Shown: positions 1-9,148, counted from the stretch's first letter. The stretch is DNA of 64,000 nt from Paenibacillus hexagrammi (GCF_021513275.1 NZ_CP090978.1:3286001-3350000), one strand, 5' to 3'. Notes: generated by a model not told the origin, from the letters alone. Program-made: numbers and translations.

Positions 1-983
1 ACATTCTGGTACTGGTCATAGCTGACGGCACTCATGTCCTTATAATCATGCTGGTCCAAATATTCGTTCGCAACATCCCTAGCCTGACGCAGATCGTACT
101 TCGTTTCCTGCACATTCCTAGGGTTCATGTAATAAACCAGGTACCCGCCTTTTTTGGTAAAGTCCATATGAATATCGCTGCCGCCCGCCTCAGGCAGAAT
201 AGCCGTGAAGGATTGATACTCCGGTGAACCTCCGCCGTTCTCCACAACAGTAATATGGGATGCATCCTGCCCGCCTAGGAACTGAGCAGCTTTCTGCTTA
301 ATATCATCCGCCGTCATCTCTTTGCCTGGGAGCGTCTGCACGTCATTTTTTTGAAACACGCTGAGACTGCCCGGTCCCCAATTCAATTCTGAGTAAGCTC
401 CGACCTTTTTATCCACGATTGCAAATCCGTCAATAATGGCATTGTCATGAACCTCTTTTTGCGATGCCAGTGCAACCTCCACATCCATCCAGCGCAAGTT
501 ATTAGCTATAACTTTATCCTGTACACCGCGAAGCTCATTGGTAATTTCACTTGCGTGATCATACATCGTGTTGAGTGTTTTGATTTCTTCCGAACTAAGC
601 GGCTGCTTGGTCATATCTCGAACAGACATCTGATACGAGAAATTGGCCATATTCGCCAAAAATTCTTCTGTCTTGTTGAAAGGGAGAAGCGTAAGCGGTA
701 ATTGATTAATGTCGCTTTGCGCTTGGCTCGTTAGCCTCCACACATTGACCAATCCTTTTCTGTAAGACGGCTCCGATGTTGAATTAACAGCCAGAGTCTT
801 ACCCAATTCGCTATGTAGCTTATCCACATGGAAAGATAGATCGTGGAATGCACGCTGATATTGATTCTCCGCTTTAATCAGGATTGTGTTTTTTTCTTGA
901 TGCTCTAGGTAACCCCAAACCGCTGCCCCAATCAAAGCCAGAACAAGAAAGGGGAACATGACGATGCTTAGTCTTTTGTACAT
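1..983 (-). CDS. ypeB: Germination protein YpeB, partial (C-terminus beyond window edge)
   Basis: This gene enters from the left edge, and only the first roughly 327 codons are present. The protein starts with a short positive stretch and one membrane anchor (about residues 7-27), followed by a long helical exported region. The first part of the PepSY-containing C-terminal half is visible near the edge. YpeB is known in Bacillus to be needed for stable assembly of the cortex-lytic enzyme SleB in the spore. The start is the ATG at 981-983, preceded by an AAGGAG-type ribosome site. In B. subtilis sleB lies directly upstream, but here the upstream neighbours are a small zinc-ribbon gene and prsW, so SleB must be encoded elsewhere or be absent. 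Family assignment comes from overall sequence recognition. Confidence 0.9.
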   Translation of the reverse strand, partial: MYKRLSIVMFPFLVLALIGAAVWGYLEHQEKNTILIKAENQYQRAFHDLSFHVDKLHSELGKTLAVNSTSEPSYRKGLVNVWRLTSQAQSDINQLPLTLLPFNKTEEFLANMANFSYQMSVRDMTKQPLSSEEIKTLNTMYDHASEITNELRGVQDKVIANNLRWMDVEVALASQKEVHDNAIIDGFAIVDKKVGAYSELNWGPGSLSVFQKNDVQTLPGKEMTADDIKQKAAQFLGGQDASHITVVENGGGSPEYQSFTAILPEAGGSDIHMDFTKKGGYLVYYMNPRNVQETKYDLRQARDVANEYLDQHDYKDMSAVSYDQYQN

Positions 984-1103
984 GTCGACTTCCAATCTCC
1001 TTTCATACCGTCAAACTTGCCGTTAGTTTCTGCCTGGAGATTCAGCTTTATACATAGCGAGCGCGCATTTCAAGCGTATACAACACATACGGAGCTAAGG
1101 AAT

Positions 1104-1135
1104 AAAAAAGAGGCCTATTCATGGAGAATGGCCTC
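1104..1135 (-). terminator. Rho-independent terminator after the small zinc-ribbon gene
   Basis: An inverted repeat with GAGGCC/GGCCTC arms extended by ATTC/GAAT is followed on the minus strand by six T residues. It lies immediately downstream of the 51-residue gene at 1139-1294 and separates it from ypeB. Confidence 0.75.
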
Positions 1136-1138
1136 ATC

Positions 1139-1294
1139 CTAGTCATCAGTCTCAATATCAAAATCATGCTCGTTGCTGCAAATGCATTGACGGAATCCCG
1201 TCTCTATTTTTCCTTTTTCTTTTTTACCTTTCAAGACAAATCGCTCCCCGCATTGCTTACAGCGAATGATTACCTTCACTCTCGTCACGGACAT
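1139..1294 (-). CDS. Small zinc-ribbon protein, function unknown
   Basis: This 51-residue reading frame is short but well supported. It has a strong GGGAGG ribosome site six bases before its ATG and a terminator right after its stop. The protein has a CxxC pair (Cys12, Cys15) and a CxC pair (Cys37, Cys39) separated by a lysine-rich stretch, which is the layout of a small zinc ribbon. The C-terminus is acidic. It lies between prsW and ypeB and is probably co-transcribed with prsW or read from a nearby promoter. I do not recognise a named family. A metal-binding or nucleic-acid-binding role is only an inference from the cysteine pattern. Confidence 0.7.
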   Translation of the reverse strand: MSVTRVKVIIRCKQCGERFVLKGKKEKGKIETGFRQCICSNEHDFDIETDD

Positions 1295-1357
1295 ACGCAC
1301 CCTCCCGGTTGTTTCCAAGCCATAATTCGGCTGTTGTACTGTCCATTATGACCAATT

Positions 1358-2053
1358 TTAACCCACTTTAATCTTTTCATCGCTTGGAGAGATTCGAAGC
1401 GGAGAGTGCTCGTTGGCTCGATCAACACGCCATATCGTCCGAATCCATAGGAACGTCATAATGGGAATCATGATCCATACCCAATAATTTTTGGCTATTA
1501 AGAGAATATAATCAAACACTCCATGCCAAAGAATTGGAAGGAAAATGGAAAACCACAAATACTTTTTCTTCTGGCTTGGAGTGAATTTCGCTTTTCCCAT
1601 GTAATATCCCATCATGACGCCGAACAAAGCGTGAGCGGATACCGGGAGCAGCGCCCGTACTAGCAATTCACTAAACGAGGAAGCATTCAGGAAGGCGTAA
1701 ATGATATTCTCAAGCGTTGCGTACCCGAGACTAACGGCTACCGCATACACAATCCCGTCATAGGGCTCATCGAAGGATGCATGTCTGTAAATCAGATGAT
1801 AAATTACGAACCATTTTAGAAACTCTTCAATACCCCCTGACAAAAAGAAGGCAGAAGTAAAAGTTCCCTCGCCGAACTCTTGGATCAAAGAATGCTGCAA
1901 TACCATTGTGGGATACACGAGCAGCACACCGAAAATAAACATTCGGATGACCAAATGTATCGGTTCGGTTTCGTATCGGTCCTTTAAGTAAAAGTAAGTA
2001 AGCAGGGAGAGCCCAGGTGCAATGGCTGCCATGATAATAGACAGGATATGCAA
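1358..2053 (-). CDS. prsW: PrsW-type intramembrane metalloprotease
   Basis: This 231-residue polytopic membrane protein carries the conserved PrsW features: an EExxK motif at residues 76-80, a conserved Glu-Asn around residues 115-116, a histidine near residue 141, and a His-Gly-x-Phe-Asp motif near residue 177. In B. subtilis PrsW makes the first cut in the anti-sigma factor RsiW in response to envelope stress or antimicrobial peptides. The start is probably TTG at 2051-2053, because a GGGAGGG ribosome site lies eight bases upstream. Its place next to a glutamate dehydrogenase gene and near ypeB matches the B. subtilis order. The substrate here is unknown. Confidence 0.88.
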   Translation of the reverse strand: MHILSIIMAAIAPGLSLLTYFYLKDRYETEPIHLVIRMFIFGVLLVYPTMVLQHSLIQEFGEGTFTSAFFLSGGIEEFLKWFVIYHLIYRHASFDEPYDGIVYAVAVSLGYATLENIIYAFLNASSFSELLVRALLPVSAHALFGVMMGYYMGKAKFTPSQKKKYLWFSIFLPILWHGVFDYILLIAKNYWVWIMIPIMTFLWIRTIWRVDRANEHSPLRISPSDEKIKVG

Positions 2054-2093
2054 ATTAAGTTCCCTCCCTTTGCTTCAATTAACGAGGCCCATG

Positions 2094-3343
2094 CTAGACC
2101 CACCCTCTGAATCGGGACGCTTCCGCCATCTTGCGTACACCTACCATATAGGCGGCTAGACGCATATCGACACCTCGTGTGCTATGAACATTATAGACAT
2201 TTTCAAAGGACTTTTCCATGACAATTTGCAGTTTGGCATGAACTTCATCTTCCGTCCAATAATAGCCTTGATTGTTCTGAACCCATTCAAAATAAGAGAC
2301 AATGACGCCTCCACTGCTAGCAAGAACGTCAGGAACGATCAAAATCCCTTTATCCGTTAAAATCTTGGTGGCCTCTAGTGTCGTCGGCCCGTTAGCTGCT
2401 TCCACAACAATACTAGCCTTAATCCGGTCCGCATTCTCAGAGGTAATCTGATTTTCAATAGCTGCCGGGACCAGAATATCGCATTCCTGCTCCAAAATTT
2501 CTTTGTTGGTCAAAGTATTTTTAAACAGCTTGGTCACAGTTCCAAATGAATCGCGTCGGTCAAGCAAATATTCAATATCAAGCCCATTGGGATCATAGAG
2601 AGCGCCATGAACATCCGAGATGCCGATCACCTTAGCTCCAGCCTCATGCATGAACTTAGCTAAATAGCTTCCGGCGTTGCCGAAGCCTTGAATGATGACT
2701 CGAGCGTTCTTTAGAGCAATATTCTTCTTTTGCAGCGCTTTGTCAATCATAATGGTTACACCTTTAGCCGTCGCCGTTTCCCTGCCATGAGAGCCACCAA
2801 GCACGATTGGCTTGCCGGTAATGAAGCCAGGTGCATCAAACTCCCTAATGCGGCTGTATTCATCCATCATCCAGGCCATAATTTGTGAATTGGTCATCAC
2901 ATCGGGAGCCGGAATATCCTTCGACGGTCCTACAAGTTGGCTAATTGCCCTAACATAACCGCGGCTGAGCCGTTCCAGCTCACGGAACGACATTTCCCGA
3001 GGATCGCAGATGATCCCCCCTTACCTCCGCCGTAAGGAAGATCCGTGATACCGCACTTCAGACTCATCCAAATCGAGAGCGCCTTCACTTCATCTTCGTT
3101 GACATCGGGATGAAACCTCACTCCGCCTTTGGTTGGACCAACGGAATCATTATGTTGAGCCCGGTAGCCTGTAAAGATTTTCACCTTGCCGTCATCCATT
3201 CGCACCGGAATTCGGACAGTAAGAACTCGCAGAGGCTCTTTGAGCAACTCATACATCTCGTCAGGATAACCAAGTCTTTTCAATGCTTCCTGAATGACAG
3301 TTTGCGTTGATTGCAGCACGTTCAGATTTTCCGTATTCGACAT
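2094..3343 (-). CDS. gudB: NAD-linked glutamate dehydrogenase (GudB/RocG), frameshifted
   Basis: The gene encodes a catabolic glutamate dehydrogenase that deaminates glutamate to 2-oxoglutarate. It is split. The first ~110 codons, ending in the GGGKGG glycine loop near the catalytic lysine, are in one frame; the rest, from the SFRELERL segment through the Rossmann domain to the C-terminus, is in another. The break is at a run of six G on the coding strand (C at 3015-3020). A seventh G restores a continuous protein of about 416 residues with the expected [10 protein letters not shown] sequence. The locus is 1250 bases, one short of a multiple of three. B. subtilis 168 has a cryptic gudB inactivated by a 9-bp duplication, but here a homopolymer deletion, possibly a sequencing error, is the cause. 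Confidence 0.88.
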
Positions 3344-3363
3344 AGGACCACCTCAGGTACGAA

Positions 3364-4866
3364 TTATTCAGTAAATAGCGCACGATCGTTATGAAAGAAT
3401 AACGGCAGGAAACCAAGAGTGCCGTTTCTGTTTTTGGTAAGTTCAAGTGACAATGGCTGTACATAATGCTCTTTGATCCCTTTTTGCTTCAAAACCATGA
3501 CCACATCGGCGGCAGCTTGAACGCCTTCATGCACATGATCTTGCCCGTATTCAAGAGCCGCAGCTACGATGACTGGACTGTTCCATTCTCTCGACCATTG
3601 TTTAAGCGTGTAGGCGATAGCTGCTTGCTGCTGCTGCCATGTCAGTGATGCCAGCTCCTTGCCTACTGGAATGCGCTGCAGATGATCAATGAATACGACC
3701 GGCTCTCTGCCTGCAATAACCGCAATGCGCTCAATAGAGGAGGCCACTTGCTCCAAGCTCGTATCCATTGTGCATTCGAGCGTCCATAATGTCCGGCTGA
3801 TCCTGCTGTACTGCTTGTTAGCTTCCACTACATGCTCAGGATCAACCTTCCCTCCGATAATCTTCTGCGGAGCTATTCCAATGATTCTCGCAATGCTTCT
3901 GGACCACATCTCAAAATTGGTCATATCCCAGGAGACGAATACGACAGGCGTCTGTGCCATGGCAATATGATCCGCCATTTGCTTAAGAAGCATGCTTTTC
4001 CCTATCGCACCTGTACCAGCCAGCAAATACAAACCGCTTCCAAATCCGCCAAACAAGATTGAATCCAATTTTGCAAACCCAGTGCTTGTGCCGGCAACCT
4101 GTCCGCGGTAGCGCTTCATGTATTCTTCCAGGTATACCGTGCTGTTCTTAATATCAGGAGCGACTGGTGCCAGCATAGTCTCTTCAACCGTCAGATTCAC
4201 TAGTTGAATAAACGCATCAGTAGGGTTCTGCGCGCGGACAAATAAATCATTAATATCCCTTATCGTCTCAGGTAAATTAACAATATATGTTTCTTTAGCA
4301 TGTTCTCTGAGCATTGATTCTATGCGGGAAGATTCCCTTCGGCCGGTTTCATCATTCCCCATGCAAATGTAAACCCTTTTACCGGTAAACATTGCAATAT
4401 GCTGGTCTTTAAATATGGCAAAATCAGGCACGCAGACAGCAGGCATTCTCGCCTGTGTCAATGTCATGACATCAAAAATCCCGTTGCAGAGGACAACCTC
4501 ATCAGACTCCTCAAGAGCCGGATAGTTGAACAAATAATGATCTATACCGTATAGCGGTTTGTATTTAGGTTCTCTATGATCAATGGATCGGCCGATCAAA
4601 TCGACGATTTCCCCATCGTAATTATGAATAGGAACGATAACACGATTCTCAAAATAATCGCCCAATTGGTTGCGGTCTACATAAAAGCCAATCTTTCCAA
4701 TTTCGAAGCCAATCTGAAATTGCTCAACCGTTTCCTCGTTAATCCCTCTTTTTTGCAAATAAAAGTATGCTTCTTCCCGTAATTGCTTCTGGTAATAGGA
4801 TAGTAATCCGTCCAAATCAACAGCCGCAGGCGTCGGGGCGAGCTGCTTTCTCTCTGAGCTAGTCAT
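3364..4866 (-). CDS. DnaG-core/DnaB-like primase-helicase fusion with degenerate Toprim
   Basis: This 500-residue protein joins a DnaG-type catalytic-core N-domain (about residues 20-115), a Toprim-like domain (about 120-200) and a DnaB-type RecA fold ATPase (about 250-495). The ATPase has a Walker A motif GTGAIGKS at 284-291 and a Walker B aspartate in the FIDHLQ segment at 394. The layout resembles T7 gp4 or Twinkle without the zinc-binding domain. The Toprim acidic residues are changed: Asn128 stands where the catalytic Glu is expected, and the DxD is Gly170-Asn-Asp172. It may therefore act as a helicase or ATPase but probably not as an active primase. No phage genes lie around it; it sits between gudB and mecA. 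Its role is unknown. Confidence 0.8.
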   Translation of the reverse strand: MTSSERKQLAPTPAAVDLDGLLSYYQKQLREEAYFYLQKRGINEETVEQFQIGFEIGKIGFYVDRNQLGDYFENRVIVPIHNYDGEIVDLIGRSIDHREPKYKPLYGIDHYLFNYPALEESDEVVLCNGIFDVMTLTQARMPAVCVPDFAIFKDQHIAMFTGKRVYICMGNDETGRRESSRIESMLREHAKETYIVNLPETIRDINDLFVRAQNPTDAFIQLVNLTVEETMLAPVAPDIKNSTVYLEEYMKRYRGQVAGTSTGFAKLDSILFGGFGSGLYLLAGTGAIGKSMLLKQMADHIAMAQTPVVFVSWDMTNFEMWSRSIARIIGIAPQKIIGGKVDPEHVVEANKQYSRISRTLWTLECTMDTSLEQVASSIERIAVIAGREPVVFIDHLQRIPVGKELASLTWQQQQAAIAYTLKQWSREWNSPVIVAAALEYGQDHVHEGVQAAADVVMVLKQKGIKEHYVQPLSLELTKNRNGTLGFLPLFFHNDRALFTE

Positions 4867-4887
4867 GTACCATCCCCCATTTCAACA

Positions 4888-4930
4888 TAAAAAGCACCTC
4901 ACAAAAACAATCGTTTTTGAAAAGATGCTT
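4888..4930 (-). terminator. Rho-independent terminator after mecA
   Basis: A long hairpin lies just downstream of the mecA stop, with outer arms GCATCT/GAGGTGC and inner arms CAAAAAC/GTTTTTG. It is followed on the minus strand by a TTTTTAT tail. Confidence 0.75.
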
Positions 4931-4963
4931 GTTTCAAAATATCCTACAAAGAAAAAAACGATT

Positions 4964-5569
4964 TTATTTGAAATAGTGGCATAGTACCTTCACGGCATCA
5001 TCCGCTATGATCGTCTTACCATATTCCTCCAACACCGCTTCAGTGACAGATGATGCTTCGCCATACTCAGAAAGTACTGCGATCAGCGCCTGATACTTGG
5101 TATCTTCCAGTTCAATTGGCTCGAGCTGCAGGATGTATCGGCCTTTGTAGGAGTAAAGCATTCCGCCTTCCATAAGGAAAGGGTTAATGATTTTGGCCAC
5201 ACGAAGCAGGTCCTCGAAATCACGGAATGCGTAGGAGATCAAGTCACTCTGTTCAAGCGTTACCTCCATCTCATACACTTCGTCGGGTTCATGATCATCG
5301 TAAGCATCTGCGCTTGCATAGAGATCCAGCTTACCTCTGGTAACGATCACAACCATACCTTGTGCGGGAAGCGCAAACACTTCAACAGCAAGAGGACCGG
5401 AAGGATCGAACCCGAGCTCAGAGTATGCTTGATCCATCATTTCGCTGAACAGCTCATGAACTTTGGGGATTTCTCTCCACATATCGTCCTTTTGAATCCC
5501 ACGCTCAGTTAAGTCATCGAATGTTAGGAAAATCCGTATCTTATCCTGACTTAATCGTTCAATTTTCAT
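4964..5569 (-). CDS. mecA: Adaptor protein MecA (ClpC adaptor family)
   Basis: The 201-residue protein begins with the typical MecA N-terminal domain (MKIERLSQDKIRIFLT) and has the C-terminal alpha/beta domain that binds ClpC. MecA and its paralogue YpbH deliver substrates such as ComK to the ClpCP protease in Bacillus. The start at 5567-5569 is fixed by a perfect AGGAGG eight bases upstream, although the frame stays open further upstream. The central linker is acidic and rich in Asp, Glu and Tyr. The position next to gudB corresponds to the ypbH region of B. subtilis, so this could be the YpbH-type copy, and the two cannot be told apart from one sequence. A terminator follows. Confidence 0.88.
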   Translation of the reverse strand: MKIERLSQDKIRIFLTFDDLTERGIQKDDMWREIPKVHELFSEMMDQAYSELGFDPSGPLAVEVFALPAQGMVVIVTRGKLDLYASADAYDDHEPDEVYEMEVTLEQSDLISYAFRDFEDLLRVAKIINPFLMEGGMLYSYKGRYILQLEPIELEDTKYQALIAVLSEYGEASSVTEAVLEEYGKTIIADDAVKVLCHYFK

Positions 5570-5746
5570 GATAGGATCCTCCTTAGAGCTCTTCAAAAGA
5601 AAAGCTATCATCTTATTAGAACATAATATGAATGAGTCTGCATAAACGTGATTCATATATTTTGAATGGACATGCAGCCTCTTCACATTTTCACCTTTCA
5701 TGTTAACACTATTTACTGAGAAATGCACGTGCAAGTTATGTATAAA

Positions 5747-5789
5747 TAAAAAAAGCACAGCCGGCCCCGTGGGTATGCCAGACTGTGCG
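5747..5789 (-). terminator. Rho-independent terminator after the YtxH-like gene
   Basis: GCACAG/CTGTGC arms enclose a GC-rich loop and are followed on the minus strand by seven T residues. The hairpin is downstream of the small membrane protein gene that ends at 5802. Confidence 0.75.
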
Positions 5790-5801
5790 AAAACCGCGTT
5801 C

Positions 5802-6143
5802 TTACTGGATTGTCGTCGTCGTTTCCTTATTATCTCTTAATATTTCATTCACTGTAGCTTTCAATGAAGGATCTTCTTTCACGATTTTTTCCACATCATT
5901 CAAGCCATGCGAACTTGTGGTGTTCGTCGATGTGCTTGTGTAGCTTTTGGATACCGTATCTTTATAATGATTATCCTTAAACGATTTGTTAGTGAATGTA
6001 TCCTTGGCCTTGTCCATTACTTTTCCCATCGATTCACTGGAAGAGCTGAATGCGGACAGCATCATCGATTTGCTCTTACGATTCAGATAGATAACAGCTG
6101 CTGCACCTGCCAAACCACCAAGTAGAAAAGTTCCTATGCGCAT
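5802..6143 (-). CDS. Small YtxH-like membrane-anchored protein
   Basis: The 113-residue protein has a short N-terminal hydrophobic, glycine-rich anchor (about residues 4-20) ending in a basic stretch. A hydrophilic region rich in Ser, Thr and Lys follows. This is the general plan of YtxH-domain proteins, some of which are stress-induced in Bacillus. The start at 6141-6143 is chosen because GGAGGG lies six bases upstream. It diverges from the polysaccharide deacetylase gene at 6301, and the two share a 157-base intergenic region. No catalytic residues are visible. The YtxH assignment rests on layout more than on motifs and is moderate. Confidence 0.6.
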   Translation of the reverse strand: MRIGTFLLGGLAGAAAVIYLNRKSKSMMLSAFSSSSESMGKVMDKAKDTFTNKSFKDNHYKDTVSKSYTSTSTNTTSSHGLNDVEKIVKEDPSLKATVNEILRDNKETTTTIQ

Positions 6144-6300
6144 GAGAATCCCTCCATGAAAGTAGTATGAATCACTTCTATTTTGCTCGAGGGATGCTTT
6201 CATCATTCGTTCTTTGAGTAGGAAAAGATAGGAGATATGATTGGGCCCAGTTGTGGTAAAATACATACAGACCTGAACCAAAGACGAAGGAGATTATGAA

Positions 6301-7131
6301 ATGAAACGAACATTAACAATTTGGAGCGCAGGAATCTGCATCCTGATCGCCGGGTGCAGCCAAGGTAACTCCATTCCATCTGTGTCGGAAACAGCCGCAG
6401 CAACCCCGAGTCCTGCACCAGCCGCTGTACCAACGGCCACGCCTACTCCAATACCAACAGCAACACCAGCTCCTACACCTATTGAAGTAAAAAAAGAATA
6501 TCATATGAATAAAAACTACGATATCGTCCCTAACGACCCTGCCGGGAATAAAAAAGTGGTGCTCCTCACCTTCGACGACGGTCCGAAAGAAAAGGAAATG
6601 AATGAGGCACTCGTAAAAACTCTCGATAAACATAAAGCCAAAGCGATCTTCTTCATGAACGGATACCGGATTAAACAGAAACCCGAGCTCGTTACCTTTA
6701 TTCATAACAGCGGCAATTACATCGGCAATCACTCCTGGGACCATATTCATCTGAATGAGCAAACAAACGAGAAAATCGATCAACAAATTGACGACGTACA
6801 AAGGATTGTTAAAGGTATTATTGGTCAGACTCCACAATACTTTCGTCCACCGAACGGATTAGGTAACGATTACTTGAAAAATAAAATAAAAAACGAAGGC
6901 ATGCTCTATATGACCTGGTCCAATGGCTCGTTGGACTGGGAAATGACAACCAAGAAAAACGATCCGAATAAAGTGATCGACAATGTCATGAAGCAGCTCC
7001 ACTTCGGCAGCAATATCCTCATGCATGAATTGCCTTGGACAGTCGAGGCATTAGATCCGTTACTGACGAAGTTGGAAGAAAAAGGTTATTCCTTTGTAGA
7101 CCCGGGCTCCATCGAGCTTGAAATGAGATAA
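6301..7131 (+). CDS. Polysaccharide deacetylase lipoprotein (NodB domain)
   Basis: This 276-residue protein has a lipoprotein signal with lipobox LIAGC (Cys19) and a Pro/Thr/Ala-rich linker (about residues 30-62). A carbohydrate esterase 4 catalytic domain follows. The NodB motifs are clear: TFDDGP at 90-95, the zinc-binding NHSWDH with His144 and His148, and RPPNG at 182-186, with a late MHE segment. The family removes N-acetyl groups from peptidoglycan or other glycans outside the membrane. An AAGGAG ribosome site precedes the ATG. It is monocistronic and followed by a hairpin terminator. The exact substrate cannot be read from sequence. Confidence 0.88.
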   Translation: MKRTLTIWSAGICILIAGCSQGNSIPSVSETAAATPSPAPAAVPTATPTPIPTATPAPTPIEVKKEYHMNKNYDIVPNDPAGNKKVVLLTFDDGPKEKEMNEALVKTLDKHKAKAIFFMNGYRIKQKPELVTFIHNSGNYIGNHSWDHIHLNEQTNEKIDQQIDDVQRIVKGIIGQTPQYFRPPNGLGNDYLKNKIKNEGMLYMTWSNGSLDWEMTTKKNDPNKVIDNVMKQLHFGSNILMHELPWTVEALDPLLTKLEEKGYSFVDPGSIELEMR

Positions 7132-7137
7132 TAGCAA

Positions 7138-7182
7138 ATAAAAAATGGTTGGCAGGTAATCTGCGCAACCATTTTTGTTTTA
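7138..7182. terminator. Bidirectional terminator between convergent genes
   Basis: AAAAATGGTTG and CAACCATTTTTG arms flank a 14-base loop, with T-rich tails on both strands. It lies between the deacetylase gene and the convergent CAP-domain gene. Confidence 0.8.
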
Positions 7183-7189
7183 TTCAGCA

Positions 7190-8839
7190 TTAATACGTAA
7201 TGGAGACAGTTCTTGTAGGCTCGTAATACGATACCTTGGCTCCTAACGTTTCAGACAGCAAGCGGACAGGAATCATGGTCGTTTCATGATAGAGCTGAGC
7301 AGGAGAAGAAGTTTCAAATTCTTGTCCGTTGATTGAGTAGGCATTCCTATTTGTGTAGAAAATAATCGTTTTATCCTTCTTCCTATATATCGCCGCTTTG
7401 TTACTATCATCCCATTCCACTTCTGCTCCCAAGGCTGCTGCAAGATCCCTTATATATAAATACGAAGTTCCATCCAATATAAGTGGCTTCTGCATCATGG
7501 GATAAGAAACGAGATCAAGTCTGTAGCTGTCATCATCCAAACCAAAGGTCACCGTATGATTACGGTTCAGACCGTAGTTGGCCATCTGGAGGGTGTATGC
7601 TTTAGCATCCTGATGCAGCTTTTTTACACCGATGCCACTCACCGGCTCCGTTCGAAAGCTCCATTCTTTCTCAAGCTGTTTCGTGCTGCCATCCACCATG
7701 GTAACCTCCAGCTTTATTTGTGCAATATAAGTGGAGTCTAACGCGAGAGGCTTCGCAGGCAGCAGCATGACCTCATTTTCCAAATGATCATCGTTCTCGG
7801 GGGAATTGACGAGTATGTTCACCTTTGAACCTTTCTCATCCTTCAGCCCAGATTCGAGTAGTCGAACTCCCTTGACTTTGGGTCCGTTCACCGCGGCCAT
7901 AATCGGATAGCCTACGGGATAATCTGCAGACTTGTAATTGCGCAGTGGATCCGGTGATTCATGGCCGTCAAAAGAAGTTGGTACATACACGTCGTTTGCC
8001 CCAGGAGAAACCGTCATTTCTGGTGCAATGCCGTCCGCGTATCCAAACTCGATGACATGATAATTGCCTTTTTTATAGACACCAATTTCCGTCAAGCTAG
8101 GCACCATGAATGGCGATCTATGATAAGGAGCGTCAAACAAGGAATCAATGGCTTCAACAAGAGTCGCTTCATTGTAAGCTACGTCTTCGGACCCAGCCCG
8201 CGAGTAACCAACATACTCATAGCGTTCCGTCACTGAATTGCCAATGTACCCGTTCAGCGAAGCATTCTCATCATGCAGAGAAACGGAGGTATGGATCGGA
8301 TCCACTTGATTCATATCTAGATACTCCGCATGCTTAAGAGCAGCCGTATTGAGCGCATCGCTGAATTTGACTGCAGCCAGTCCCAACTTCGCGCGGTAAT
8401 CATTAATTGCCTTGAGTCCCTGGTCCTGCTCTTTAGTTACCGTTGTGGAAAGTGTAGAAGCACCTGCAGTAATCGTAAACTTCCAATCATACGAAGCAGG
8501 CTGATAACCGGCAAAAGAGAATACTAGTCTTGCCGTGTATTCGCCAGGAGGAAGAGGTGCCTCGGGACGGTACGTATATTTCACGGAGACAGGGTCGTAA
8601 ATCACAGGCTTTTCCTCATTATTCAAATAAAAATGATAGCTTTCTGGTGTTTTCCCTTCGCTTAAATCAATTTCAGCGCCGATATCGGGCTGCGTGATCC
8701 CTACATTCCCGTTCGGAAACGGCAAAGCGCCAAACGATAAAGCATAGGTCGGGTGGCCGGCTGGAAGCAGACCCGAAACAACAAGGCAAACAATCAGCAG
8801 CATGCGGTACAGCCACTTGATTCTAAGGTGTACTTTCAT
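7190..8839 (-). CDS. Secreted CAP/SCP-domain protein with C-terminal copper amine oxidase-like (stalk) domain
   Basis: The 549-residue protein begins with a signal peptide (about residues 1-33). An Ig-like segment follows, then a CAP/SCP domain (roughly 140-275, with conserved His and Glu in the AALKHAEYL and GSEDVAYNE parts), a second Ig-like segment, and a C-terminal copper amine oxidase N-domain-like fold (about 425-549, with paired IRDLA and VRLLSE repeats). This last domain is common in exported Paenibacillus proteins and is thought to help cell-wall attachment. The ATG at 8837-8839 has an AGGGGAG ribosome site. It is probably extracellular or wall-bound, with no known substrate. It converges with the deacetylase gene. 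Confidence 0.82.
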   Translation of the reverse strand: MKVHLRIKWLYRMLLIVCLVVSGLLPAGHPTYALSFGALPFPNGNVGITQPDIGAEIDLSEGKTPESYHFYLNNEEKPVIYDPVSVKYTYRPEAPLPPGEYTARLVFSFAGYQPASYDWKFTITAGASTLSTTVTKEQDQGLKAINDYRAKLGLAAVKFSDALNTAALKHAEYLDMNQVDPIHTSVSLHDENASLNGYIGNSVTERYEYVGYSRAGSEDVAYNEATLVEAIDSLFDAPYHRSPFMVPSLTEIGVYKKGNYHVIEFGYADGIAPEMTVSPGANDVYVPTSFDGHESPDPLRNYKSADYPVGYPIMAAVNGPKVKGVRLLESGLKDEKGSKVNILVNSPENDDHLENEVMLLPAKPLALDSTYIAQIKLEVTMVDGSTKQLEKEWSFRTEPVSGIGVKKLHQDAKAYTLQMANYGLNRNHTVTFGLDDDSYRLDLVSYPMMQKPLILDGTSYLYIRDLAAALGAEVEWDDSNKAAIYRKKDKTIIFYTNRNAYSINGQEFETSSPAQLYHETTMIPVRLLSETLGAKVSYYEPTRTVSITY

Positions 8840-8947
8840 CGTTCTTCTCCCCTCTATTGCAAATAAAAAAAGAAACTATGAATCTATCATAGCTTCTCAC
8901 AGACGATCAGACAACTTTTGCAGATATGGTAGTAGATGTCAAAAAAA

Positions 8948-9148
8948 TCAATAATAGCGGATGCCCCATACCGTCAAGCCAATGACCAAAGCAACAAACA
9001 GCCAAAGCAGTGTTGCATAAAAAATTCGAGTCCATTTCCCTTCTTCAGAGGGATGAACCGCTTTTCTCGGCGGCAGATAGGTGTCCTCGTCCTCCTGAAT
9101 AGGCAGTACAGGAGCTGTCCGTACTAATGATCGTTCCGGATCATTCAT
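8948..9148 (-). CDS. Small single-pass membrane protein, unknown function
   Basis: This 66-residue protein has a charged N-terminal half and one strongly hydrophobic C-terminal segment (about residues 42-63). It would be a tail-anchored or C-terminal membrane protein. Its ATG overlaps the stop codon of the CPBP protease gene in an ATGA arrangement, which suggests translational coupling and a shared function or assembly. I do not recognise a family. Frame choice is supported by the overlap and by the clean amphipathic-to-hydrophobic design. Confidence 0.65.
   Translation of the reverse strand: MNDPERSLVRTAPVLPIQEDEDTYLPPRKAVHPSEEGKWTRIFYATLLWLFVALVIGLTVWGIRYY

Noticed and set aside
3364..4866. 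Prophage remnant suggested by the primase-helicase gene
   Set aside because: The flanks are ordinary chromosomal genes in conserved order, with no integrase, structural or repressor genes nearby.
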